Assembly (NCBI GenBank): GCA_029256365.1
Contig: JAQSYB010000001.1
Location: 1-37,110, forward strand
Reading direction: 5' to 3'
Length of the DNA stretch: 37,110 nt
DNA from: Clostridia bacterium
Lineage (GTDB): Bacteria; Bacillota; Clostridia; Lutisporales; Lutisporaceae
How positions within the stretch are numbered: position 1 is the stretch's first letter; the number at the start of each line of letters is the position of its first letter. Both the position numbers and the translations under genes were made by a program. The notes under the pieces are model-generated. The model was not told the DNA's origin and made no database searches. It saw only the letters and a program-made list of their open reading frames with translations. This document shows, piece by piece, positions 1 through 7,726 of this stretch.

Positions 1-32
1 ATCATATTTGCATCATATAGCTAAGCTTACAT

Positions 33-299
33 TATTAATATTGTACATATATACCGCAAATCTGACTGGGTATGCCCTGGCACAGTGGAATTACGCTTAG
101 CTGCTCTTTGCTGCTTGTAAGACTCAAAAAGTCCTACCGGCTCAAAAGGGACATCCTTGTCCCTTGAGCCGCCCTTGACCTCCTGCCAAGGATTACGGGC
201 TTTTTCAGCCTTGCTCGCAGAGAGCAGCATAAGCCTAATAACTATGCCCATGCATTCCCAGCTAGATTTGCTTTACTTGAGTATAAACATATTTAATTA
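33..299 (+). repeat. Fold-back element copy A (long hairpin with branched apex)
   Basis: This is a non-coding element of about 265 bp, repeated in the same orientation at 340-586. Its two halves are imperfect inverted repeats: 56-63 pairs with 264-271, 66-70 with 257-261, and 95-107 with 221-234 (13 bp, one bulge). The apex is closed by AAAAAGTCC (126-134) against GGGCTTTTT (197-205). Inside it lie hairpin 1 (139-170: 7 bp, AA bulge, 5 bp, loop ATCCTT) and hairpin 2 (173-191, loop CTCCT, one A-C mismatch). No frame is conserved with copy B, so it is not coding. It could be a MITE-like mobile element or a structured RNA gene; the sequence does not decide which, nor which strand is transcribed. 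Confidence 0.8.
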
Positions 300-339
300 G
301 GTTCCCTTGTACGTCCACCAGTGAAATATGAGCATACTT

Positions 340-586
340 TATTAAATACTACACATATACCGCAAATCTGACTGGGTATGCCCTGCACAGAGGAATTACG
401 CTTAGCTGCTCTTTGCTGCTCGCAAGACTCAAAAAGTCCTACCGGCTCAAAAGCGCCCTTGACCTCCTGTCAAGGATTACGGACTTTTTCAGCCTTACTT
501 CGCAGAGAGCTGCATAAGCCTAATAACTGTGCCCAAGCATTCCCAGCCAGATTTGCTAAACTTTGAGTATAAACATAACTAATTTA
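340..586 (+). repeat. Fold-back element copy B (direct copy of A)
   Basis: Copy B matches copy A along nearly its whole length and has the same long-hairpin layout. The apex-closing stem is perfect here: AAAAAGTCC (431-439) against GGACTTTTT (481-489), so the G-T wobble of copy A is a Watson-Crick pair. Hairpin 2 is also perfect, CCTTGAC (457-463) with GTCAAGG (469-475) around loop CTCCT. Hairpin 1 is almost gone: compared with A, about 21 bases are missing after position 453, leaving only a short GGC/GCC remnant. A 40-bp spacer (300-339) separates it from copy A. Confidence 0.8.
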
Positions 587-610
587 CGTCGTGTTGCGCG
601 TGCACATAGT

Positions 611-832
611 ATGAAGAGGAATCATGCTTGTATGAGGCACAATTATGAGACTTGTATTTGTACTCTGTGAAATATTGTAGAAAAATCCGTAATTGGCGGC
701 AAGGATGCCGCCAGCGCCTCAACTGACAGGAGGTCAGTTTTGAGGCGGTAGGATTTTTATGCAATATAAGCAGCTAGTACAAAACAAGTCGAGTTCTTGT
801 GCAAAATACAAGCATGATTCCTCTCACTTCAT
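611..832 (-). repeat. Fold-back element copy C (inverted, diverged)
   Basis: A third member lies in the opposite orientation. Its outer arms include a perfect 18-bp pair, 616-633 with 806-823. The apex-closing stem is AAAAATCC (681-688) with GGATTTTT (751-758). Inside are hairpin 2 (694-713, 7 bp, loop AAGGAT on the plus strand) and hairpin 1 (716-746: 7 bp, two-base bulge, 5 bp, loop AGGAG). Read on the minus strand, the junction words TACCG and ATTAC and the architecture match copies A and B, although most stem bases differ. It lies just beyond the terminator of the thiolase gene. Confidence 0.75.
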
Positions 833-853
833 CCTGTACGTCCTCCAAGTAAA

Positions 854-881
854 TTAAAAAGGGATTGCATATGCAATCCCC
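854..881 (-). terminator. Rho-independent terminator of thiolase gene
   Basis: A perfect palindrome GGGATTGCAT/ATGCAATCCC (861-880) lies 16 bases past the thiolase stop. On the minus strand it is followed by TTTTT and an AT-rich tract, the usual intrinsic-terminator form. Confidence 0.8.
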
Positions 882-896
882 TCCTTATGTATAACC

Positions 897-2072
897 TTAT
901 CTCTCAATGACCACAGCGGTGCCCATACCGCCACCTATGCAAAGTGTAGCCAATCCATGCTTCGCATCTCTCTTCTTCATTTCATAGAGAAGTGTAATCA
1001 GTATTCTTGCACCACTTGCTCCAACTGGATGTCCCAGAGCAATGGCTCCACCATTTACATTTACCTTATCCATGTCAAAGCCCAATTCCTTTGCTACGGA
1101 CAATGCTTGCGCTGCAAATGCTTCATTGGCTTCTATTAGGTCTAAGTCCTTAAGCTCCAGCTTTGCTCTCTCAAGAGCCTTCTTAACAGCTGGTACAGGT
1201 CCTATTCCCATGATGCTTGGCTCAACACCTGCTGATGCATATCCTGATATTCTTCCTAGTACCTCTAAGCCTAATTCCTTTGCCTTATCTGCTGCCATAA
1301 TAACCAAGGCAGCTGCACCATCATTGATACCGGAAGCATTTCCTGCTGTAACTGTTCCATCCTTCTTAAAGGCTGGCTTAAGCTTTGCTAAGGATTCAAC
1401 TGTAGTACCAGCTCTTGGATATTCATCGGTATCTACTACTACATCCCCTTTTCTGGAGGATATGACTACAGGAACGATTTCATCCTTGAATTTGCCCTCA
1501 GAAACTGCTGCTACAGCCTTGTTTTGACTTGATGCAGCGAAGGCATCCTGCTCTTCTCTAGAGATATTATATTTTTCTGCCAAGTTTTCGGCAGTCATGC
1601 CCATATGGTAATTATTAAAAGCATCCGTTAGTGCATCATGTACCATTGTGTCGACAATTTCTCCATGACCCATTCTATAACCATTTCTTGCATTCTTTAA
1701 TACATAAGGTGCCTGGCTCATGTTTTCTGTACCACCGGCTACCACGATATCAGACTCTCCACTAATGATGGCCTGTGCTGCCAGCTGTACTGCCTTTAGT
1801 CCAGAGCCGCATATCATGTTGATCGTCATTGCAGGTTTTTCTATAGGAATTCCTGCTTTTACTGCAGCTTGTCTTGCCACACCTTGACCTTGTCCAGACT
1901 GCAATATGCAGCCCAATATAGTCTCATCAACCATTTCAGGCGTTATGCCTGCTCTTTTGATTGCTTCCTTTATGGTCAAAGCTCCTAAATCAACAGCCGA
2001 AACCCCTGACAAAGCTCCATTAAAACTACCTACAGGAGTTCTTGCTGCTCCAACAATTACTACTTCTCTCAT
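897..2072 (-). CDS. thlA: Acetyl-CoA C-acetyltransferase (thiolase)
   Basis: Biosynthetic thiolase of 391 aa that condenses two acetyl-CoA into acetoacetyl-CoA, the entry to butyrate-type fermentation or ketone metabolism in clostridia. Visible motifs are the nucleophilic cysteine in NMICGSGLKAV (about residue 88), the NEAFAAQ segment, the GGAIALGHPVGASG histidine motif and the C-terminal CIGGGMGTA cysteine. Length is typical of the family. The start is the ATG at 2072, because MREVVIVGAARTP is the canonical N-terminus and GAGGAGGA precedes it; a 29-residue upstream extension has no family support. It is probably a single-gene unit, since the two-component pair upstream is 124 bp away and a terminator follows. 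No other butyrate-pathway genes are adjacent. Confidence 0.95.
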   Translation of the reverse strand: MREVVIVGAARTPVGSFNGALSGVSAVDLGALTIKEAIKRAGITPEMVDETILGCILQSGQGQGVARQAAVKAGIPIEKPAMTINMICGSGLKAVQLAAQAIISGESDIVVAGGTENMSQAPYVLKNARNGYRMGHGEIVDTMVHDALTDAFNNYHMGMTAENLAEKYNISREEQDAFAASSQNKAVAAVSEGKFKDEIVPVVISSRKGDVVVDTDEYPRAGTTVESLAKLKPAFKKDGTVTAGNASGINDGAAALVIMAADKAKELGLEVLGRISGYASAGVEPSIMGIGPVPAVKKALERAKLELKDLDLIEANEAFAAQALSVAKELGFDMDKVNVNGGAIALGHPVGASGARILITLLYEMKKRDAKHGLATLCIGGGMGTAVVIER

Positions 2073-2196
2073 ATTAGTCCTCCTCATTTCTTGTATTGTA
2101 ATGATAATATAGCAATAAGCATGCCACTTCCTTAGCACTTCCAAATTCACAGCTTTCAATCATACAAGCAATTCAATTGCTATATAAAGCCGAATA

Positions 2197-3582
2197 TTAG
2201 GCACCTGTTGTTAACTCAAACCAGAACTTGCTGCCCTTTCCGATTTCGCTTTCTACTCCGAAATTGGCTTGATGCGCTTCTAATATGCTCTTTACGATTG
2301 CAAGACCTAGTCCACTGCCCTTATGGGCTGTAGTGGCCTCTCTAGCCTTATAGAAACGATCCCATATATAAGGAATTTCATCCTTCGATATGCCTTCTCC
2401 CATATCCTCTACTTCAACTACAACCTTGGTTCCATTCTCATGTATTCTAATATAGATCGTGCTATTGTGTTCAGAATGATCAATGGCATTGTTGACGAGA
2501 TTATAAATAACTTGCTCTATTCTTCTTTCATCCGCGTATACCATATAATCCATTTGATTATCGATTTCTATTTCAATGCTCTTATTTTCCCACTGGAATA
2601 TCAACCTATTTTTTACGATATCAACAGCTTCTCTAATACTAAAATTGCTTTTATCCAGTTTGATATAATCAGATTGAATTTGAGACAAGTCAAGTATGTC
2701 ATTTATCATATTGTTTAGTCGATCTGATTCTTCGATGATAATATTCAGCTGCTTGGTTTTCTTTTCCTCGCTGAAATGATTGACGTCCCTTATGGTCTCA
2801 GCATACCCCTTGATGAGACTTAATGGTGTTTTAAACTCATGAGATACATTGGCAATCAACTCTTTGCGCAGCTGCTCAATTTTTTGCAGCTGTGAGGATA
2901 AGTGATTTATCGTTGCCGAAAGCATTCCCAATTCATCTTCAGTATTTACGGGTACTTTGATAGACAAATTCCCCTCAGCCATTGTTTTGGCAGCCTTATT
3001 TATTTCTAATATAGGCTTTGTAAAATACCTAGAAAATATATATGCCAGTATAGCTGAAACGGATATTAATATTAAAGATATGATTACAAACTGCTCCTTT
3101 AATGTTGCTACGGTCTCTTTTAATGAGGCCATTGGAATGGTCATAATAACGGCTGCTGTGATGACATTTCCCCTTACAACTGGGAAGCCTACCAAAAGCA
3201 CATTATTTCCAATACGATTTTGTTTGAATGTACTGATAACCTTATTGCTTTTTATGATATCCATTAGGAATATATCTTTGTCAGGACCCATCATAACAGG
3301 ACCTCTCTCACCAGAGTATACCGCTACCCCATTGGCAGTGTATAAATCAATCCTTGCATTATACTTAAACAAAAGCTCATCTAACTTCGCTTCAATCTTT
3401 TGCTTGCTTTCATCTTTTTGTATCATAGCTACCAGGTTATTGCCTTCCTTTAGCAGCTTCTTCTCATGCATACTGAAATAGAAGCTTTCCAAAAACACAA
3501 TCTGAAAGCACCAAATCAGTGCCAAAGTTGTGAATACCAAGGCCAACATCAATCCCCAAAGCTTAACCGAAATGCTTTTCAT
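2197..3582 (-). CDS. Sensor histidine kinase (PhoR/WalK-like)
   Basis: Membrane histidine kinase of 461 aa. In order: TM1 (about 8-30), an extracytoplasmic sensor region (about 31-163), TM2 (about 164-187), a HAMP linker, a HisKA dimerisation domain with the phospho-acceptor histidine in NVSHEFKTPLSLI (about 247), and a HATPase_c domain with NLVNNAIDHSE (N box), DMGEGISKDEI (G1) and GSGLGLAIV (G2). Its start overlaps the response-regulator stop by four bases (ATGA), so the two are translationally coupled. The input signal cannot be read from the sequence. The pair could regulate the secreted protein gene on the other side of the regulator. Confidence 0.93.
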   Translation of the reverse strand: MKSISVKLWGLMLALVFTTLALIWCFQIVFLESFYFSMHEKKLLKEGNNLVAMIQKDESKQKIEAKLDELLFKYNARIDLYTANGVAVYSGERGPVMMGPDKDIFLMDIIKSNKVISTFKQNRIGNNVLLVGFPVVRGNVITAAVIMTIPMASLKETVATLKEQFVIISLILISVSAILAYIFSRYFTKPILEINKAAKTMAEGNLSIKVPVNTEDELGMLSATINHLSSQLQKIEQLRKELIANVSHEFKTPLSLIKGYAETIRDVNHFSEEKKTKQLNIIIEESDRLNNMINDILDLSQIQSDYIKLDKSNFSIREAVDIVKNRLIFQWENKSIEIEIDNQMDYMVYADERRIEQVIYNLVNNAIDHSEHNSTIYIRIHENGTKVVVEVEDMGEGISKDEIPYIWDRFYKAREATTAHKGSGLGLAIVKSILEAHQANFGVESEIGKGSKFWFELTTGA

Positions 3583-4271
3583 TTTGTTCCCCCAATTTCA
3601 AACTTATAGCCTACGCCCCATACTGTTACAATAATATTTCTATACTGCTTCAAGCTCTCACGAAGCATCTTTATATGTGTATCAACTGTTCTGCAGTCGC
3701 CTCCAAATTCATAACCCCAAACTCTATTTAAAAGATGTTCTCTTGTAAATACCTTATCAGGATTGTTTATAAAAAAGCATAGCAAATCAAACTCCTTTGG
3801 TGTCATATTTACAATCACTCCATTAAGGGTAACCTTTCTAGACTCCATATTAATCCATAGATCTTCAAATTCAAATATTGATTTATCATTTCTTGCGATT
3901 GTCCCCGTACCCCTTTTTAACACTGCCCTCATACGTGCTACCAGTTCCTTGGGACTAAATGGCTTGGTCAAATAATCATCTGCTCCCAGCTCAAAGCCAA
4001 AAAGCTTATCATATTCCTCACCTCTAGCTGTAAGCATTATAATTGGAACTTCTGAGCTGCTTCGAATTTCTCTGCATACAGTCCAACCATCAATGCCAGG
4101 CAGCATAACATCCAATAATATGATTGAGTAGCTTGCTTCATAGAATTTCTCTAACCCAACAGTTCCATTTTCAGCTTCCACAACTTGAAAACCTTCATTT
4201 TCAAGGTAATCCTTTATCATTTCTCGAATTCTAGCTTCGTCTTCAATTAATAGAACCTTCATCTTTTGCAT
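3579..4271 (-). CDS. OmpR-family response regulator
   Basis: Response regulator of 230 aa: an N-terminal receiver with acidic pair ED (about 11-12), phospho-acceptor Asp in ILLDVMLPG (about 55), Thr in MLTARGEEYD and Lys in DDYLTKPFSP. It is followed by an OmpR/PhoB winged-helix DNA-binding domain ending in RTVDTHIKMLRESL and VWGVGYKFE. It is the cognate partner of the overlapping histidine kinase. The ATG at 4271 is chosen because AGGAA lies at suitable distance; an in-frame ATG three codons later is possible. Gene order is regulator then kinase, and the promoter region is shared with the divergent secreted-protein gene. Confidence 0.94.
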   Translation of the reverse strand: MQKMKVLLIEDEARIREMIKDYLENEGFQVVEAENGTVGLEKFYEASYSIILLDVMLPGIDGWTVCREIRSSSEVPIIMLTARGEEYDKLFGFELGADDYLTKPFSPKELVARMRAVLKRGTGTIARNDKSIFEFEDLWINMESRKVTLNGVIVNMTPKEFDLLCFFINNPDKVFTREHLLNRVWGYEFGGDCRTVDTHIKMLRESLKQYRNIIVTVWGVGYKFEIGGTK

Positions 4272-4329
4272 AGGCTGGTTCCTTTCTAATAAATATTGTT
4301 TATTTTATTATAATACATTATGATTCATA

Positions 4330-4374
4330 TTTCATAAATCCCTGTAATTTTCATAAAACTATCACATTTCAAAC
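4330..4374. promoter_or_regulatory. Regularly spaced TTTCATAAA repeats in divergent promoter region
   Basis: TTTCATAAA occurs at 4330-4338 and again at 4349-4357, 19 bp apart, with a related TTTCAAACA at 4367-4375. Same-face direct repeats are typical of OmpR/PhoB-family operators. The region lies between the response-regulator gene (minus) and the secreted-protein gene (plus). Binding by the neighbouring regulator is inference. Confidence 0.35.
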
Positions 4375-4441
4375 ATACTCTCAACAAACAAAAAGGATAA
4401 ACTTATTATAGACCCAATCAAAATATGAAAGGATGATGAAA

Positions 4442-4978
4442 ATGTTTAAGAAAGTCCTAGTACTAACTTTCGTTTTAGCTATTTTGACAACTTCTCTGGT
4501 ATTTGCGGATGGCAGCCAGAGTATCCTATCCAAAGTGACTGGACTACCTGATGATCAAATTACCACCTTAAGTCAGAACTATAGAGGCTTTGGTAGAATA
4601 CTAACTGCTTCTATGGTAGCTAAGCTGATTGACTCTACAGTGGAGGATGTACTCAAAGCACATCAAGAGGGTAAATCGTTTTTTGAAATTGCTCAAAGTA
4701 AAGGCATCGACTTAGATGAATACAAAACTGCCATGTTGGAAAGCAAAACTACCTTCATTGATGAACAAGTAAAAGCAGGAGTCATAACAGAAGATCAAGC
4801 AAAAGCTGTTAAGGAAAGAATAACGAAGCAAATTGAAAATTGTGATGGTCAGGGCAGGAGAAATGGCGGTGCCATGAGAGGCTTTGGCAGAGGTATGGCT
4901 GGAAATGGATTAAGACAGGGCAATGGTTTCAGACAAGGCAATGGTTTTAATCAGACTTTTCCACTGTTCAATCAATAG
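4442..4978 (+). CDS. Secreted Gly/Asn-rich protein, function unknown (possibly DUF2680-like)
   Basis: Predicted exported protein of 178 aa. A signal peptide (residues 1-23, cleavage near VFA-DG) precedes a helical, charged region. This region contains FFEIAQSKGIDLDEYK and VITEDQAKAVKERI, wording resembling small clostridial extracytoplasmic proteins of the DUF2680/YckD type. The tail is rich in Gly, Asn, Arg and Gln with short near-repeats such as GNGFRQ. There are no cysteine clusters or catalytic motifs. Three in-frame ATGs occur at 4433, 4436 and 4442; only the last has a well-spaced AAAGGA, so it is chosen. It is divergent from the two-component pair and may be its target. Function is not known to me. 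Confidence 0.75.
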   Translation: MFKKVLVLTFVLAILTTSLVFADGSQSILSKVTGLPDDQITTLSQNYRGFGRILTASMVAKLIDSTVEDVLKAHQEGKSFFEIAQSKGIDLDEYKTAMLESKTTFIDEQVKAGVITEDQAKAVKERITKQIENCDGQGRRNGGAMRGFGRGMAGNGLRQGNGFRQGNGFNQTFPLFNQ

Positions 4979-5040
4979 GAAAGAATAATCCCTCTTATTT
5001 TATTTACTTAATATAAAAATCAAATGCAACAAGCTAAAAA

Positions 5041-5069
5041 AAGCCTCTTGAATTTAATTCAAGAGGCTT
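5041..5069 (-). terminator. Terminator between secreted-protein gene and ppdK
   Basis: A perfect palindrome with 14-bp arms, AAGCCTCTTGAATT (5041-5054) and AATTCAAGAGGCTT (5056-5069), lies between two convergent genes. The minus-strand copy is followed by TTTTTT, a strong intrinsic terminator for ppdK. The plus-strand tail ATCTTTTATT is weaker but may serve the secreted-protein gene. Confidence 0.85.
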
Positions 5070-5077
5070 ATCTTTTA

Positions 5078-7726
5078 TTACTTTTGGCTGTATCCGCCGC
5101 CTAATTTTTCTTTTAATGTAGCTTGTGCTGCTGCAAGTCTTGCAATCGGCACTCTGAATGGTGAACAGGATACATAGTTTAATCCCACATTGTGACAGAA
5201 TTCTATGGATGCTGGATCCCCACCGTGTTCTCCACAGATACCAAGCTTAATTTCTGGTCTAGTAGATCTACCAAGCTCAGCAGCCATTTTTACCAACTTG
5301 CCTACACCAACTTGATCTAGAGTTAAGAATGGATCTTGTTCAAATACACCCTTCTCTAAATAATCCTTTATGAACTTACCAGCATCGTCTCTTGAGAAGC
5401 CGTAAGTCATTTGTGTTAGGTCATTTGTTCCAAAGGAGAAGAATTCTGCTGTTTTAGCTATTTCATCAGCTGTTACAGCTCCTCTTGGAACTTCAATCAT
5501 TGTACCAAACATGTACTCAAGTACGATACCTGATTCCTTTATAAGTTTGTCAGCAAGCGTTCTGCAAACGTTCTCTAAGTACTCAAGCTCTCTCACATCT
5601 CCTACAAGAGGTATCATGATTTCTGGATGAACATCTATTCCCTTATTCTTCTTTACATCGATAGCAGCTTCGATAATCGCTCTTGTTTGCATTTCAGCTA
5701 TTTCTGGATAAGTAACCGCAAGTCTGCAGCCTCTATGTCCTAGCATTGGGTTAAACTCATGCAAGCTCTCAACGCTAGCTTTCAGCTTTTCAAAAGTGAT
5801 ACCCATTGTCTTTGCAAGATCAGCGATATCTTCATCAGAGTGTGGTAGGAATTCATGTAGTGGTGGGTCAAGAAGTCTGATTGTAACAGGTCTTGCTCCC
5901 ATCGCTTCAAATATTCCAATAAAGTCCTTCTTTTGATATGGCAATAGCTTTTCTAAAGCTAGTTTTCTTGTTTCTACTTCTTCCGCAACAATCATTTCTC
6001 TCATTACTGCGATTCTGTCTTCTTCAAAGAACATGTGCTCTGTACGGCAAAGGCCTATACCTTCAGCTCCAAATTTAACTGCTTGTTCAGCATCCTTTGG
6101 TGTATCAGCATTTGTTCTTACTTTAAGCTTTCTTACTTCATCAGCCCAAGCCATTAATATTCCGAAGTGTCCGGAAAGCTCTGGGGACATTGTTTCGATA
6201 ACGCCTTCATATACATTACCTGTGCTTCCATCTAATGATATGAAATCGCCTTCACTGTAAGTTTTGTCACCTATGTAGAATTTCTTTTCTTCTTCTTTCA
6301 CCTTTAATGCATCACAGCCTGCTACGCAGCACTTACCCATACCTCTTGCAACAACCGCTGCGTGGGAAGTTCTTCCGCCTCTAGCTGTTAGTATACCTTG
6401 TGCTTCTACCATACCTTCTAGGTCTTCTGGTGAAGTCTCAAGTCTTACTAGAATAACCTTCTCACCATTTGCTCTTACTGCATGAACTGCAGCTTCTGCT
6501 GTAAAGTAAACCTTACCGGATGCAGCACCTGGTGAAGCTGGCAGACCCTTTGCAACTGGCTTTGCATTCTTCAATGCTGTTGCATCAAATGTTGGATGTA
6601 AAAGCTGATCCAATTGTGCTGGCTCAACTCTCATGATTGCTTCATCTTTTGTGATTAAGCCTTGTTCAACCAATTCCACGGCAATTCTTAGAGCAGCAGC
6701 TGCTGTTCTCTTTCCGTTTCTTGTTTGAAGCATATAAAGCTTCCCTTTTTCTATTGTAAATTCGATATCTTGCATATCTCTATAGTGGTTTTCCAACAAA
6801 GTGGATGCTTCCATAAACTGGTCATAAACTTCTTTGTTTATTTCCATTAGCTTGTCGATTGTCAATGGAGTTCTGATACCTGCAACAACGTCTTCACCTT
6901 GTGCATTCATTAGGAACTCTCCTAACATTTTGCCTTCACCTGTAGCTGGATCTCTTGTAAATGCAACGCCTGTACCACAGTCGTCACCCATATTGCCGAA
7001 TACCATTGATTGAATGTTAACAGCTGTTCCTAAGCTTGAGGAAATGTTGTTAAGCTGTCTGTATAGTATCGCTCTTTCGTTGTTCCAGCTTCTGAAAACT
7101 GCTGTTACAGCAAGCAGCAATTGCGCTTTTGAGTCCTGTGGGAAATCTTCTCCCAAAACCTCTTTATAAAGTCCCTTGAACTTGTCAACAACCTCTTGTA
7201 GATCATCAGCTGTTAAGTCAGTATCAAACTTTGCATTTTTATGCTCTTTTACTTCATCAAGTATTCTTTCAAATCTTGATTTTGGTATTTCCATAACAAC
7301 ATCTGAGAACATTTGAATGAATCTTCTATAGCTGTCCAATACGAATCTTCTGTTGTTTGTAGCGTTTATCATTGTATTAACTGTAATGTCATTTAAACCA
7401 AGGTTTAGAATTGTATCCATCATTCCAGGCATTGAGAACTTTGCACCTGAACGAACTGATACCAGCAGTGGATTGTCTCCACCCCCAAATGTCTTTCCAG
7501 TAAGCTCTTCTATTCCCTTAAGCTGTGTTTGAATTTCTTCAATTAGCTCTGGCCATAGCTGTCTATTCTTCTCATAATACTCATTACATGCTTCCGTAGT
7601 GATTGTGAATCCTTGTGGTACTGGCAAACCTATATTTGTCATTTCAGCAAGGTTCGCACCCTTTCCACCCAGAAGATCCTTCATGTGGACTTTGCCTTCC
7701 TTAAAACTGTAAACGTATTTTTTCAC
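5078..7726 (-). CDS. ppdK: Pyruvate, phosphate dikinase
   Basis: Enzyme of 882 aa interconverting pyruvate, ATP and phosphate with PEP, AMP and pyrophosphate; in anaerobes it works in glycolysis or gluconeogenesis. In order: an N-terminal ATP-grasp domain with GGKGANLAEM and SVRSGAKFSMPGMMDT, a central phosphohistidine domain with GGRTSHAAVVARGMG (catalytic His near 455, regulatory Thr two residues before), and a PEP/pyruvate TIM barrel ending in ICGEHGGDP with the catalytic cysteine. Length matches the clostridial enzyme. The start is GTG at 7726, preceded by GGAGG, and it overlaps the end of ppsR by 26 bases. Adjacency to ppsR implies control by phosphorylation of the threonine beside the catalytic histidine. 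Confidence 0.97.
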   Translation of the reverse strand: MKKYVYSFKEGKVHMKDLLGGKGANLAEMTNIGLPVPQGFTITTEACNEYYEKNRQLWPELIEEIQTQLKGIEELTGKTFGGGDNPLLVSVRSGAKFSMPGMMDTILNLGLNDITVNTMINATNNRRFVLDSYRRFIQMFSDVVMEIPKSRFERILDEVKEHKNAKFDTDLTADDLQEVVDKFKGLYKEVLGEDFPQDSKAQLLLAVTAVFRSWNNERAILYRQLNNISSSLGTAVNIQSMVFGNMGDDCGTGVAFTRDPATGEGKMLGEFLMNAQGEDVVAGIRTPLTIDKLMEINKEVYDQFMEASTLLENHYRDMQDIEFTIEKGKLYMLQTRNGKRTAAAALRIAVELVEQGLITKDEAIMRVEPAQLDQLLHPTFDATALKNAKPVAKGLPASPGAASGKVYFTAEAAVHAVRANGEKVILVRLETSPEDLEGMVEAQGILTARGGRTSHAAVVARGMGKCCVAGCDALKVKEEEKKFYIGDKTYSEGDFISLDGSTGNVYEGVIETMSPELSGHFGILMAWADEVRKLKVRTNADTPKDAEQAVKFGAEGIGLCRTEHMFFEEDRIAVMREMIVAEEVETRKLALEKLLPYQKKDFIGIFEAMGARPVTIRLLDPPLHEFLPHSDEDIADLAKTMGITFEKLKASVESLHEFNPMLGHRGCRLAVTYPEIAEMQTRAIIEAAIDVKKNKGIDVHPEIMIPLVGDVRELEYLENVCRTLADKLIKESGIVLEYMFGTMIEVPRGAVTADEIAKTAEFFSFGTNDLTQMTYGFSRDDAGKFIKDYLEKGVFEQDPFLTLDQVGVGKLVKMAAELGRSTRPEIKLGICGEHGGDPASIEFCHNVGLNYVSCSPFRVPIARLAAAQATLKEKLGGGYSQK

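Noticed and set aside
27..764. Open frames of 60-75 codons inside the fold-back elements
   Set aside because: The frames found in copies A and B are on opposite strands although the copies are direct repeats. They have no ribosome-binding sites and are by-products of the inverted arms.
33..832. CRISPR array or tandem tRNA-like genes at the left end
   Set aside because: Only three long, unequal, partly inverted copies with no regular spacers, and no cloverleaf with a CCA-type end.
1042..1527. 161-codon frame antisense to the thiolase gene
   Set aside because: A shadow of the thiolase codons with Ser/Thr/Pro/Ala-biased composition, and no ribosome-binding site.
2167..2181. AGCAATT/AATTGCT palindrome between the kinase and thiolase genes
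   Set aside because: Only 7 bp, A/T-rich, no T tract on either side; too weak to call a terminator.
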